DNA from: Phyllobacterium chamaecytisi
GTDB taxonomy: Bacteria; Pseudomonadota; Alphaproteobacteria; Rhizobiales; Rhizobiaceae
Length of the DNA stretch: 64,000 nt
Direction: 5' to 3'
NCBI RefSeq assembly: GCF_020164455.1
Contig: NZ_JAIQWW010000016.1
Location: 1 to 64,000, forward strand
The notes beneath the pieces were generated by a model. The model made no database searches. It saw only the letters and a list, made by a program, of their open reading frames with translations, and had not been told where the DNA came from. The stretch's first letter is position 1, and each line of letters begins with the position of its first letter. The position numbers and the translations under genes were made by a program. Below are positions 36,563 through 46,769 of the stretch, piece by piece.

Positions 36563-37213
36563 TCAAATATTCAACGTTCCAGCCTCGATCGCTGCAGCCA
36601 TCGCCTCGACTGCCACCGCCAGCTTCTCGTCGATGACGTGCAGATATTCCTTCCAGTCATCCACATGACGAAGGTCCGCCGAACCGTCGGAAATGCCGCG
36701 CAGTCCGATGAGCGGCAGCTCGAAGCGCTGGCATGCGCGCAGCACGGCGAAGGTTTCCATCTCTACCATGTCCGCATCGATCTGATCGTAGGCGTTGCCG
36801 GAGACGATGTTGGCGCCGGTCGATAGCGAAGCCTCCTTCACACCGGGTATGCGATAGCCAAGCGGGACCACAATCGGCAAATTCAGAAAGGGCGTTGCGC
36901 CTTTTTTGAACCCAAGCGCGGAAGCATCCATGTCGCGGTACGAAACGCTGGTGACCTGGTACACTTCCGTCTGTTCGAGCGTGCGCGAACCAGCCGATCC
37001 AAGCGACACGACAAGGTCTGGCAGCGCGCCATTTGCCGCAAGGCTCGCCAGCGTTGCCGACACGCTTACCGCTGCCTCCACCGGACCGACGCCGGTGATC
37101 AGCGGTGTGAAAAGCCGTTGCAGATGCGGCCCGTATTCCGCGTCGACGGCCATGACAAAGAGGACATTTTTCCCGCCGATCATTGTTACATCCTTGAACA
37201 CATCAGCCTGCAT
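36563..37213 (-). CDS. mtnN: 5'-methylthioadenosine/S-adenosylhomocysteine nucleosidase-like protein
   Basis: 216 residues of the MTA/SAH nucleosidase (PNP/UDP phosphorylase) fold. LVVSLGSAGSRTLEQTEVYQ, ADMVEMETFAVLRACQRFEL and LIGLRGISDGSADLRHVDDW are present. The catalytic Asp is in GISDG, and Glu-Met-Glu binds ribose. It is shorter than E. coli MtnN (232). ATG at 37213 has GGAGG upstream and overlaps the tspO stop codon; ATG at 37183 is an alternative. It recycles methionine and clears SAM by-products. Confidence 0.88.
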   Translation of the reverse strand: MQADVFKDVTMIGGKNVLFVMAVDAEYGPHLQRLFTPLITGVGPVEAAVSVSATLASLAANGALPDLVVSLGSAGSRTLEQTEVYQVTSVSYRDMDASALGFKKGATPFLNLPIVVPLGYRIPGVKEASLSTGANIVSGNAYDQIDADMVEMETFAVLRACQRFELPLIGLRGISDGSADLRHVDDWKEYLHVIDEKLAVAVEAMAAAIEAGTLNI

Positions 37214-37658
37214 TGAGCCTCCAAAGCGACAGATTGAGAAGCGCCGCGAACGCCACCCACAACAGGTATGGCACGAACAAAAGTGCCGATGCCGGTTCAG
37301 AACTCCATGTCACCTTGATGAAGCCGATGATGGTTATCAGTAGTAGTACGATGACGATGAGCGCAAGACCCATCTGCTGGAAGCCGAAAAATGCCGGCGA
37401 CCAGAGAAAGTTCAGCGCCAGTTGCACCCACCAGAACTCCTGGGGCACGCTCAATCCACGATCCCACACCCGCCACCCGGCGATGGCTATCAGGATGTAG
37501 AGGGTTGTCCATACCGGAGCAAAAATCCAGTTCGGCGGATTGAAGGAAGGTTTGACGAGACCGGCGTACCATTCGCCGGGAAGAGTGATGTAGCCAATGG
37601 CGAGACCGCCGCCGATAACCAATACGAGAAACAGCAGAAGCGCTTGGGAACGGGACAT
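37203..37658 (-). CDS. tspO: TspO/MBR family protein
   Basis: 151 residues with five membrane helices, the bacterial homologue of the mitochondrial translocator protein that binds porphyrins. WYAGLVKPSFNPPNWIFAPV and WTTLYILIAIAGWRVWDRG are the signature, followed by WWVQLALNFLWSPAFFG and PYLLWVAFAALLNLSLWRLN. All the conserved Trp and Asn residues are present. It overlaps mtnN by 11 bp, suggesting an operon. Confidence 0.95.
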   Translation of the reverse strand: MSRSQALLLFLVLVIGGGLAIGYITLPGEWYAGLVKPSFNPPNWIFAPVWTTLYILIAIAGWRVWDRGLSVPQEFWWVQLALNFLWSPAFFGFQQMGLALIVIVLLLITIIGFIKVTWSSEPASALLFVPYLLWVAFAALLNLSLWRLNAG

Positions 37659-37700
37659 GCATATCCTCTCTTCAACGAAAGTCGCAGCCCGTTTGTAGCT

Positions 37701-38996
37701 TTATTTTTCTCGCCTGAGAACTGAAATGAAGAAGCCATCGGTTGACGTGGATAATGGGGAAAGGATGGTTGTCCCGTCTCTAAACAGCGGCTTCAATCCC
37801 GACTCTTTGGAGACCGCCTCCTGCCATAAAGGCTGCGTATCGACGGCACTGTATTCGCTGTTGGCATCAAGAAACGCTGCGACCTGGTCGCCGTTTTCAG
37901 GCGCGAACAGCGAACAGGTTATGTAGACGAGCCGCCCGCCCGGTTTCACGTAAGCCTTCGCCGCGTCCAAAACCTCGCGTTGCTCCACTTCGCGGCGCTC
38001 GAGCTGCTGCTCGCTGAGGCGCCACTTCGCGTCGGGCCTGCGCCGCCATGTGCCTGAACCCGTGCAAGGCGCATCGACCAGAACCATATCCATCTGGCCC
38101 TCGAGCGGGGCAAGATCGCCAACGTTGGCATGGGCCTGCGCATTGCGCACCCCTGCCCGTTTCAGCCGGTCGAAAATGGGCGCAAGGCGGGCGCGCTCGG
38201 CATCATAGGCATGGATCTGCCCCTTGTTGCCCATCTCTGCCGCAAGCGCCAAGGTCTTGCCCCCCGCCCCGGCGCAGTAATCAAGCACCTGTTCGCCGGC
38301 TTTGGCGTTACTGAGTTTCGCCGCGAGCTGCGAGCCCAGATCCTGTACTTCGAACAGGCCGCGCTGGAAGGCGGGTTCCGCCTGAACGTTCGGGTGACGG
38401 CCCATGGCGCGCAAGGGCGGGACGCGTACGGCAGTTTCCAGCAATGGTGCCGGATTCGCACCAGCACGCGCGAGTTCCTTCAAGACCTTGTCGCGATCGG
38501 CTTTGAGCGTATTGACCCGCAGGTCGACCGGCGGGCGGTCGCTGAGAGCTGCCGCTTCATCGACCCATCTGTCGCCAAAGATCGCCTGGAAATGCGGAAT
38601 GCACCATTCCGGGACATCGGCGCGAATATGATCCGGCGCAGAATTGAGATCGCGGTCTGCCCAGACCGCCAGGCGTTCGGCTTCCAGCGGTTCTGGCGCG
38701 AATTTATCGCCTTCGAGAGCGACATTGATATCCTCGATGTCGAGTTCCGCATCGGAAAGCAGAACACCAAAGGCTATATGACGCGCTGCATCGCTATCCA
38801 TGCGCCAGGCAAGCGACAGTTTCCGCCTGAGAGCATCATAGACGATATTGCCGATGACCGCGCGATCACCCGCACCGGCAAAGCGATGCGATAATCCCCA
38901 ATCCTTCAAGGCGTCGGAAGCCGGCCGCTTGCGATTTTCAATATCGTCCAGAACTTCGATTGCCGCCTGCAGGCGTCCACCAAGTCGCATATGCAT
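37701..38996 (-). CDS. RsmB/NOP family RNA (cytosine-5) methyltransferase
   Basis: 431 residues. An N-terminal NusB-like or PUA-like region (about 1-130) precedes the SAM-dependent methyltransferase. Motif I is VLDYCAGAGGKTLALAAEMG. Motif IV, VDAPCTGSGTWRRRPDAKWR, has the releasing Cys, and motif VI, VYITCSLFAPENGDQV, has the nucleophilic Cys. It methylates cytosine in rRNA, probably 16S m5C967 or a neighbouring site. It is somewhat different from E. coli RsmB in its N-terminus, so no symbol is given. Confidence 0.92.
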   Translation of the reverse strand: MHMRLGGRLQAAIEVLDDIENRKRPASDALKDWGLSHRFAGAGDRAVIGNIVYDALRRKLSLAWRMDSDAARHIAFGVLLSDAELDIEDINVALEGDKFAPEPLEAERLAVWADRDLNSAPDHIRADVPEWCIPHFQAIFGDRWVDEAAALSDRPPVDLRVNTLKADRDKVLKELARAGANPAPLLETAVRVPPLRAMGRHPNVQAEPAFQRGLFEVQDLGSQLAAKLSNAKAGEQVLDYCAGAGGKTLALAAEMGNKGQIHAYDAERARLAPIFDRLKRAGVRNAQAHANVGDLAPLEGQMDMVLVDAPCTGSGTWRRRPDAKWRLSEQQLERREVEQREVLDAAKAYVKPGGRLVYITCSLFAPENGDQVAAFLDANSEYSAVDTQPLWQEAVSKESGLKPLFRDGTTILSPLSTSTDGFFISVLRREK

Positions 38997-39044
38997 TCCT
39001 TTTTCTTATCAAGAGTGTCGCATACATGGGCTCGGCAAGAAAAG

Positions 39045-39071
39045 AAAGCCGGAGCATGAAGCCCCGGCTTT
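39045..39071 (-). terminator. intrinsic terminator downstream of katA
   Basis: On the minus strand AAAGCCGG and CCGGCTTT pair around GGCTTCATGCT, then CTTTTCTTG follows. It lies beyond the palindromic repeat that follows katA. Confidence 0.6.
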
Positions 39072-39106
39072 CTGATCGTTGGGAATAGCGCTAACGGTGC
39101 CGCTTC

Positions 39107-39224
39107 TACCCTCCCCCTTGTGGGGAGGGAGGCTGCGTTTGCAGCAGGGAGGGGTTTATAGGTCAGAAAAAAGAAAGACCCCTCCCGTCGCTTTGCTCCG
39201 CCCCTCCCCACAAGGGGGAGGGTA
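39107..39224. repeat. palindromic repeat, family B copy 2
   Basis: 118 bp with the same outer arms as 16374-16489 (TACCCTCCCCCTTGTGGGG and its complement). The inner parts are similar but diverged, with a GCTGCGTTTGCAGC hairpin and a GCTTTGCTCCG stretch. It lies 15 bp past the katA stop codon, again next to a 3' end. Confidence 0.85.
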
Positions 39225-39239
39225 AGGAACGTCGAGTAT

Positions 39240-40736
39240 TTACTCGGCAGCGACGCCTTTTTCTTCCTGCGAGATAGTGCTCGCCTCGTAACCGTGTGCT
39301 TCCTTCAATGCCGCACGCACGCCAGCCTCATACTCAGGATGAACACGCTGGAAATGGACAAGCTGCCGTTCGATGATTGCCCCCGGCACGCCATCCATCG
39401 CCGCGGCGATGTTGGAGAACAGGCGCGAGCGCTGACCGGCGTCGAACAGGTTGAACAAGGCCGTCACCTGGCCGTAATCGTCATTGCCGATACGGTGGTT
39501 GTAGCGGTCCGCATCACCCGAAAGCTTCAACGGCGGCTCTTTTGCCGAAGGCTGTTCGACAGCGCCGGAGAAGCTGTTCGGCTCGTAATAGGCGTCGACA
39601 TTGCCGGACTTCTGGCCGAAGAAATTCATCTGGCCATCCTTGTGGTAGTTATGGACCGGGCATTTCGGCTGGTTGACGGGGAGCGCTTCATAATGCGTGC
39701 CGAGGCGATAGCGATGCGCATCCGCATAGGAGAAGACGCGGGCTTGCAACATCTTGTCCGGCGAATGACCGATGCCGGGCACGACATTGGAAGGCGAAAA
39801 CGCGGCCTGCTCGATCTCGGCGAAATAGTTGTCGGCGTTGCGGTTGAGTTCCATGACACCGATTTCGAGCGGCGGGAATTCACCGTGCGGCCAAACCTTC
39901 GTCAGGTCGAACGGATTGTATGAGGTTTGTTCCGCCTGGGTCTCGGTCATGATCTGGACCTGGACAGTCCATTTCGGGAATTCGCCGCGTTCGATGCCGC
40001 CGAACAGCTCTTCCTGATAGGTTTCGCGCGACTTGCCGATAAGAGTTTCGGCCTCGGCATTGGTGTAGAACTTGTGGCCCTGCTGCGTCTTGAAGTGGAA
40101 CTTCACCCAGAAACGCTCGCCGGCATCGTTCCAGAACGAATAGGTGTGTGAACCGTAGCCGTTCATGTACATCGGGGCGACAGGCAGGCCGCGGTCCGAC
40201 ATGAGAATCGTGACCTGATGCAGGCTTTCCGGCGACAGTGACCAGAAATCCCACATTGCTGTGGTGGAACGCATATTGGTGCGCGGATGACGCTTCTGCG
40301 TGTGGATGAAATCGGGGAACTTCAGCGGATCGCGGACGAAAAAGACCGGCGTGTTGTTGCCGACGAGATCCCAATTGCCTTCGCTGGTATAGAACTTCAG
40401 CGCAAAGCCGCGAACGTCACGCTCGGCATCGGCTGCACCAAGTTCACCGGCAACCGTGGAAAAACGCAGAAGCAACGGCGTCTCGGTACCGGGCTGCAAA
40501 GCCTTGGCCTTGGTGTATTTGGAAATGTCGCCGGTGATTTTCAGTGTACCGAATGCGCCCCAGCCCTTGGCATGAACGACACGCTCAGGGATACGTTCGC
40601 GATTCTGATGCGCGAGCTTTTCCAGGAGCTGGTAATCGTCCAGCAGAACCGGACCGCGTTCGCCGGCGGTTCTGGAATTCTGGTTGTCGGATACCGGTGC
40701 ACCGGCAGTTGTCGTCAATGTTGGACGGTCAGCCAT
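39240..40736 (-). CDS. katA: monofunctional haem catalase
   Basis: 498 residues of the small-subunit clade 3 catalases, which turn hydrogen peroxide into water and oxygen in the cytosol. The catalytic His is in [12 protein letters not shown], the catalytic Asn in [16 protein letters not shown], and the haem-ligand Tyr in [17 protein letters not shown]. Length is typical and the C-terminus has no flavodoxin domain. It is divergent from oxyR, which very likely activates it. Confidence 0.97.
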   Translation of the reverse strand: MADRPTLTTTAGAPVSDNQNSRTAGERGPVLLDDYQLLEKLAHQNRERIPERVVHAKGWGAFGTLKITGDISKYTKAKALQPGTETPLLLRFSTVAGELGAADAERDVRGFALKFYTSEGNWDLVGNNTPVFFVRDPLKFPDFIHTQKRHPRTNMRSTTAMWDFWSLSPESLHQVTILMSDRGLPVAPMYMNGYGSHTYSFWNDAGERFWVKFHFKTQQGHKFYTNAEAETLIGKSRETYQEELFGGIERGEFPKWTVQVQIMTETQAEQTSYNPFDLTKVWPHGEFPPLEIGVMELNRNADNYFAEIEQAAFSPSNVVPGIGHSPDKMLQARVFSYADAHRYRLGTHYEALPVNQPKCPVHNYHKDGQMNFFGQKSGNVDAYYEPNSFSGAVEQPSAKEPPLKLSGDADRYNHRIGNDDYGQVTALFNLFDAGQRSRLFSNIAAAMDGVPGAIIERQLVHFQRVHPEYEAGVRAALKEAHGYEASTISQEEKGVAAE

Positions 40737-40812
40737 TGGCTTCTCCTCGAATCTCTCGTTTTGACAATAGGAACCGCAGGCGCGCTAGCGCAGCCGCGTT
40801 CTCAGTCACACC

Positions 40813-40876
40813 ATAGAACCTTTCTAATCATAGTTTCCAATTGATTTTAGAATGATTATTGATAGGATTTACTTAT
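40813..40876. promoter_or_regulatory. two OxyR-type dyads between katA and oxyR
   Basis: ATAG-N7-CTAA at 40813-40827 and ATAG-N7-TTAT at 40862-40876 each match seven of eight positions of the OxyR element ATAG-N7-CTAT. The second abuts the oxyR ATG at 40878 and sits in the palindrome TGATA...TATCA, which would suit autorepression. They are 49 bp apart, wider than usual for one tetramer. Confidence 0.45.
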
Positions 40877-40877
40877 C

Positions 40878-41807
40878 ATGTTTTCAGTTCGCCAAATGCG
40901 CTATTTCGACATTCTCGCCAACACGCTGCATTTCCGCAAAGCTGCGGAGATGGCACGCATATCCCAGCCTGCCCTCTCGGCGCAGATCGCGGAAATGGAA
41001 CTGCTCCTCGGAGCCACGCTGTTCGAGCGGACACGGCGAACGGTCGTGCTTACGGAGATGGGCAGGCGTCTGCTGCCGCGCATACGCGGCATTCTCGATG
41101 AAATTCGCTCGCTTGAGGAACTTGCGGGACAGAGGCGTGGCACCTTGAGGGGGCGGCTGCGGCTTGGCATTATTCCGACGATTGCGCCTTATCTGCTGCC
41201 GCTGCTGATCCCGGATCTCCGCGAGGCCTATCCTGAACTTGCGATCGAGCTGCGAGAAGCCGTTACCTCGAAGCTGGTCGAGGATCTGCGCCTCGGCGAT
41301 CTGGACGCCATCATCGCGGCCCTACCGATCGAAGGCGAAGGAACGGTCGCCAAACCGCTGTTTCGCGATCGCTTTCTGATCGCAACATCGAACAATGATA
41401 TCGACGTTCTCACCTCGCCCATGACGCAGGAAGATGTGGCGCTTGAGCGGTTGCTTCTGCTGGAGGAGGGTCATTGCCTGCGCGATCAGGCGCTTGCCGT
41501 GTGCAGCAATGTCAAGCAACGCCAATTGGTCAATTATGGCGCGACCAGCATGGCGACGCTGCTGCAGATGGTCAGCCACGGCATGGGACTGACGCTGATC
41601 CCCGAGATTGCCGTGCGCACTGAGGCCGGCCGCAATAACGTACGCATCGTCGCTTTTGCCGATCCGGAACCGTCACGCCAAATCGGCTTGATCTGGCGCA
41701 AGCAAAGCGAGCGGCGCGAGGACTTTGAAGCGCTGGCAGCTACAATCGTCGATTGCGGCCGGCGGTTGATGATTTCGGCGGATGAACTGGACGATCTTGC
41801 GGCCTAG
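40878..41807 (+). CDS. oxyR: hydrogen peroxide-responsive regulator OxyR
   Basis: 309 residues of the LysR family. The helix-turn-helix is AAEMARISQPALSAQIAEME. The redox pair is visible in EEGHCLRDQALAVC as Cys200 and Cys209, matching Cys199 and Cys208 of E. coli OxyR, which form a disulphide on oxidation. It is divergent from katA across a 141-bp control region. Its stop codon is part of a palindromic repeat. Confidence 0.96.
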   Translation: MFSVRQMRYFDILANTLHFRKAAEMARISQPALSAQIAEMELLLGATLFERTRRTVVLTEMGRRLLPRIRGILDEIRSLEELAGQRRGTLRGRLRLGIIPTIAPYLLPLLIPDLREAYPELAIELREAVTSKLVEDLRLGDLDAIIAALPIEGEGTVAKPLFRDRFLIATSNNDIDVLTSPMTQEDVALERLLLLEEGHCLRDQALAVCSNVKQRQLVNYGATSMATLLQMVSHGMGLTLIPEIAVRTEAGRNNVRIVAFADPEPSRQIGLIWRKQSERREDFEALAATIVDCGRRLMISADELDDLAA

Positions 41808-41890
41808 AGCAATTCCAGAATTGCTCTAGGCCTCTATCTTTACGCAATTCCGGACGGAAAACCGGTTCCCACTTTTCCTGGAATTGCTCT
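41807..41890. repeat. AGAGCAATTCC palindromic repeat, family C copy 1
   Basis: The outer arms AGAGCAATTCC and GGAATTGCTCT enclose an AATTCC-GAATT hairpin, a GCAATTCCGGACGG segment and AACCGGTT. The left end merges with the TAG stop of oxyR, and the right end supplies the TAG stop of the convergent MAPEG gene. A shorter copy is at 44981-45041. This sequence type is a common rhizobial intergenic repeat. Confidence 0.85.
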
Positions 41891-42314
41891 AGACGACGGG
41901 TGGGACGGCGAGGTGCAACGCCAGCATGACCCACAACGCCCCGTTTAGGATAAAGCCGAGGACGAAGATCGGCTGGCGAAAGGCAAGCCGGTTGGATGTT
42001 ATGTGCACACAGGTGTGGACCGCACGCATTGCCACAAAACACCAGGCGATGATAACGGCAAGCAACGTGGCGCCGTTGACCGCATAGAGCGCCAGGCAGA
42101 CGACATAGAACAGCATCGGCAATTCGTAGAGATTGATCAAGTTGCGAACCGTCGCAACGCTGGCCTCCGGCTCTTTCAACGGCAGCTTGAAATCCCTTGC
42201 GTTGGCCTGGCCGCTGAGAACGGCTTGCCGACGACGAAGCATAAGGACGGCATAGACACAATAGATAAGGAAAGTCAGCGCGATCATCGGCCAGAAAATT
42301 GCGGTTTGTGACAT
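41889..42314 (-). CDS. MAPEG family membrane protein
   Basis: 141 residues with four helices, of the MAPEG (eicosanoid and glutathione metabolism) family. AIFWPMIALTFLIYCVYAVL opens it, then NLINLYELPMLFYVVCLALY (family E-x-P block) and AWCFVAMRAVHTCVHITSNR (R-x2-H-x8-N block). Bacterial members are poorly characterised glutathione-related proteins. AGGAGGG precedes the ATG at 42314. Confidence 0.88.
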   Translation of the reverse strand: MSQTAIFWPMIALTFLIYCVYAVLMLRRRQAVLSGQANARDFKLPLKEPEASVATVRNLINLYELPMLFYVVCLALYAVNGATLLAVIIAWCFVAMRAVHTCVHITSNRLAFRQPIFVLGFILNGALWVMLALHLAVPPVV

Positions 42315-42333
42315 GGTCCCTCCTGTTATTCGT

Positions 42334-43260
42334 TTATACGTTCTTTTCAGGGATGCGATTTGTGCGCAAGCCCGGTATTGCCTGTAGACCGGTTGCCAGA
42401 TGATCAATGAAGGCGCGAACCTTGCGCGGCATGAAGCGAGCAGTCGCATAGACCACGTGCACATCCATCGGCGCATAGGCATAATCGCGAAGAATCCGAA
42501 CGAGCCTGCCCGAATCAAGCAGTGGCTGGATCAGCGGGACTTGCGCCCCGCCAATGCCGAGACCAGCGCAAAGTGCTTCATTCAGGACAAAGGCGTTGTT
42601 GGCGAGGAACGTGGAGCGGATTGGCGCTACGAGAGCGCCATAAGGGCCGATCAGGGGAATCGATTCGCCCTGTGGTGACCATGCGAACCGGATATAGCGA
42701 TGCTGGATAAGCTCGTCCGGCGTCCGGGCGGTGCCGTGGGTAGCGATATAATCCGGCGAAGCCACGAGTATGCGTTCGAATGTGGCAAGCTTTCGGGCAA
42801 TGAGATCGGAGGATTTCAGATCGCCGAAGCGGATCGCAACGTCAACGCCTTCGGCAATCAGATTGGCAAAGCGGTCATCGAGGACAAGTTCAATCGTAAG
42901 GTCCGGATGCAGGCGCTGAAACTCGATGATTATGGGTGAAAGATGCATCTGGCCAAAACCGACAGGACCATGAATACGAAGGTTTCCGCGCAGCGTCGTG
43001 GATAGTTCGCCAGCGCTCTCTTCCGCCTCGTCCACCGCCTGCAGGATTTGCCGTGCATGCTGATAATAGGTTTCGCCAGCTTCGGTAAGCGCGAGCTGGC
43101 GCGTAGATCGGTGAAACAGACGCACGTCCAGATGCCGCTCCAAAGCTGCCACCTGCTGGCTGACCGCCGGCTGGGTCAGACCAAGTTCGCGCGCCGCTGC
43201 GGATAAAGTGCCAAGCTCCGCAACACGGACAAACGTCTTCATCGCAGCGAATCTATCCAT
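42334..43260 (-). CDS. LysR family transcriptional regulator
   Basis: 308 residues. The helix-turn-helix region is MDRFAAMKTFVRVAELGTLS through GLTQPAVSQQVAALERHL. The ligand domain (GNLRIHGPVGFGQMHLSPII) resembles the CrgA/AaeR-type subfamily, whose members commonly control a neighbouring oxidoreductase. It is divergent from the PRISE-like gene at 43366, with 105 bp between the starts, so it probably regulates that gene. Confidence 0.9.
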   Translation of the reverse strand: MDRFAAMKTFVRVAELGTLSAAARELGLTQPAVSQQVAALERHLDVRLFHRSTRQLALTEAGETYYQHARQILQAVDEAEESAGELSTTLRGNLRIHGPVGFGQMHLSPIIIEFQRLHPDLTIELVLDDRFANLIAEGVDVAIRFGDLKSSDLIARKLATFERILVASPDYIATHGTARTPDELIQHRYIRFAWSPQGESIPLIGPYGALVAPIRSTFLANNAFVLNEALCAGLGIGGAQVPLIQPLLDSGRLVRILRDYAYAPMDVHVVYATARFMPRKVRAFIDHLATGLQAIPGLRTNRIPEKNV

Positions 43261-43365
43261 GACTACCTCAAAGAATTGCTTATGAATGTTATCATTTTTC
43301 TGCCACTACGCAAAGTTTTGCGAATGGATCATATCTGTTTCAGAATCTGAAATGGAGATTTTGAA

Positions 43366-44415
43366 ATGACCAAAAAAGCAGTTGTTGTTGGTGCCAATGG
43401 CATCATCGGTGGCAATCTGATTTCGCATCTTGTCGAACTGGGCGACTGGGAAATTATCGGCCTGTCGCGCCGCGGCGGTGTCCCAACCGGGAAAGTCAGC
43501 CACATTGCGGTCGACCTGCTCGACACGGCGGAGGCCAAAGAGCAACTCGCACATCTCACCGACGTGACCCATATCTTTTACGCGGCCTATCAAGACCGGA
43601 CGGGTTGGGCCGAGCTTGTGCCGCCAAACCTCGCCATGCTGATGAATGCAGTGAACGCAATCGAGCCGATCGCGCCCGATCTCGAACACATCAGCCTGAT
43701 GCAGGGCTATAAGGTCTATGGCGCACATCTTGGTCCGTTCAAGACACCGGCACGCGAGACCGATGCCAATCACATGCCACCGGAATTCAACATCGATCAG
43801 CAGGATTTTTTGGAGGCATTGCAGAAGGGCAAGAGCTGGACATGGTCGGCACTACGGCCGTCGGTCGTCGTGGGCTTTGCGCTCGGCAATCCCATGAACC
43901 TTGCTTCGGTGATCGCCGTCTATGCCTCGATGTCGAAAGAACTCGGCCTTCCGCTGCGCTTTCCCGGTAAACCCGGCGCCTATGACAGTCTGCTGGAAAT
44001 GACGGATGCCGGGCTATTGGCGCGGGCTACCGTTTTCATCGCGACGAACCCGCAGTGCGGCAATCAGGCATTCAACATCAACAATGGCGATCTTTTCCGC
44101 TGGAGCGAGATGTGGCCAAAGATTGCGCGGTTTTTCGATCTGGAGGTCGCGCCGCCGCTACCGATGTCGCTGAACGTCGTCATGGCGGACAAGGAAGACT
44201 TATGGAACGGCATGATCGAGAAGCATGGTCTTGCCAGGACACCCTACAAAGATGTGTTGTCCTGGGGCTTCGGCGATGCGGTCTTTGGCTGGGATTATGA
44301 TTTCTTTGCCGATGGCTCGCGGCTGCGGCGAGCCGGCTTCCATGAGATTGTTGACACGGAGGAGATGTTCATGCGTGTCTTCCGCGACCTTCGGGAACGC
44401 AGAATAATTCCCTGA
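43366..44415 (+). CDS. PRISE-like SDR (progesterone 5-beta-reductase/iridoid synthase-like)
   Basis: 349 residues of the extended/atypical SDR family that reduces activated C=C bonds. VVVGANGIIGGNLISHL binds NADPH. THIFYAAYQDR, LMQGYKVYGAHLGP (with Lys116) and WSALRPSVVVGFALGNPMNL are the PRISE blocks. The catalytic motif normally reads NFYYDQEDFL; here it is EFNIDQQDFL, so both Tyr positions (142 and 143) are Asn and Ile. This should abolish the usual mechanism or shift it. It is divergent from a LysR gene. Confidence 0.85.
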   Translation: MTKKAVVVGANGIIGGNLISHLVELGDWEIIGLSRRGGVPTGKVSHIAVDLLDTAEAKEQLAHLTDVTHIFYAAYQDRTGWAELVPPNLAMLMNAVNAIEPIAPDLEHISLMQGYKVYGAHLGPFKTPARETDANHMPPEFNIDQQDFLEALQKGKSWTWSALRPSVVVGFALGNPMNLASVIAVYASMSKELGLPLRFPGKPGAYDSLLEMTDAGLLARATVFIATNPQCGNQAFNINNGDLFRWSEMWPKIARFFDLEVAPPLPMSLNVVMADKEDLWNGMIEKHGLARTPYKDVLSWGFGDAVFGWDYDFFADGSRLRRAGFHEIVDTEEMFMRVFRDLRERRIIP

Positions 44416-44424
44416 TTTGGTGCT

Positions 44425-44964
44425 CTACTCGGTAAAGGGCTCACCCTGGCGTCGTGGTCTGTCGTAGTTCAGAAAGAATTCGTCGAGTTGCGGCGGCGGA
44501 ACATTGGTGCCCGCCAGCATGGCATGCGCCTGCCCGCGGTGATGGATCTGGTGCACAAAAAGGTGAGACAGCAAGAGGTAGATCGGCTCTTGCGAAGTAT
44601 CGCCAGTGCGCCAACTGATTGATACGATCCTGTCGAGGTCTTCGGGCTCCATATCGTCACAGAAGCCGATGAGGCTACTATCGAACTCCGTCTGTGCCTG
44701 CTTCAGGTCTGAAGCCTTGGGATAGGGTATGTCCCCGACGAGGTCGATATTCCTCCGGCCTTTGCCGATCATGTCGGCCATGTAGATATGATCTACGATA
44801 AGGTTGTGGTTCAACGTCAACTGGATGGATGGGAAGAAGCTGGTACGCTCTTGAGCAAACTCGGCGTCGGTGAGTTGCTCACATGCGCTGAGCAGCCGAA
44901 AATTCGACCAGGCGCTGTTGCGCGCCATGGCCGAGAAGTGATCGCGAAGGGCGGTATCAGACAT
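44425..44964 (-). CDS. DinB family protein
   Basis: 179 residues forming a DinB/YfiT four-helix bundle, a metal-binding fold used by thiol S-transferases. NAWSNFRLLSACEQLTDAEF is helix 1. LNHNLIVDHIYMADMI supplies the first His, and LFVHQIHHRGQAHAML is the H-x3-HHRGQ metal site. No damage-inducible site is seen upstream. Substrate unknown. It ends 10 bp from the convergent PRISE-like gene. Confidence 0.9.
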   Translation of the reverse strand: MSDTALRDHFSAMARNSAWSNFRLLSACEQLTDAEFAQERTSFFPSIQLTLNHNLIVDHIYMADMIGKGRRNIDLVGDIPYPKASDLKQAQTEFDSSLIGFCDDMEPEDLDRIVSISWRTGDTSQEPIYLLLSHLFVHQIHHRGQAHAMLAGTNVPPPQLDEFFLNYDRPRRQGEPFTE

Positions 44965-44980
44965 AGCCCTTCACTTTGGA

Positions 44981-45040
44981 TCAGAGCATTTTAACGCAAT
45001 TCCGGACGGAAAACCGGTTCCCACTTTTCCTGGAATTGCT

Positions 45041-45041
<1 letters not shown>
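44981..45041. repeat. AGAGCATT palindromic repeat, family C copy 2
   Basis: 61 bp closely matching the right two-thirds of 41807-41890, including GCAATTCCGGACGG, AACCGGTT and GGAATTGCTTTAG. It ends at the guaB stop codon on the minus strand, so again a repeat sits flush against a 3' end. Confidence 0.85.
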
Positions 45042-46669
<1,628 letters not shown>

Positions 46670-46769
46670 TCAAAACGCAATTACTGGCATTCCAACGTCA
46701 TCCAGGCGCATAATATTGTAGCAATATCCGGCGCAAGCGCGCCGGAACTGCACTTACGGGCCAATTCGA

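Noticed and set aside
34990-36636. Open frame of 548 codons antisense to guaA
   Set aside because: It mirrors the guaA codon pattern, has no recognisable domain and overlaps a certain gene along its full length.
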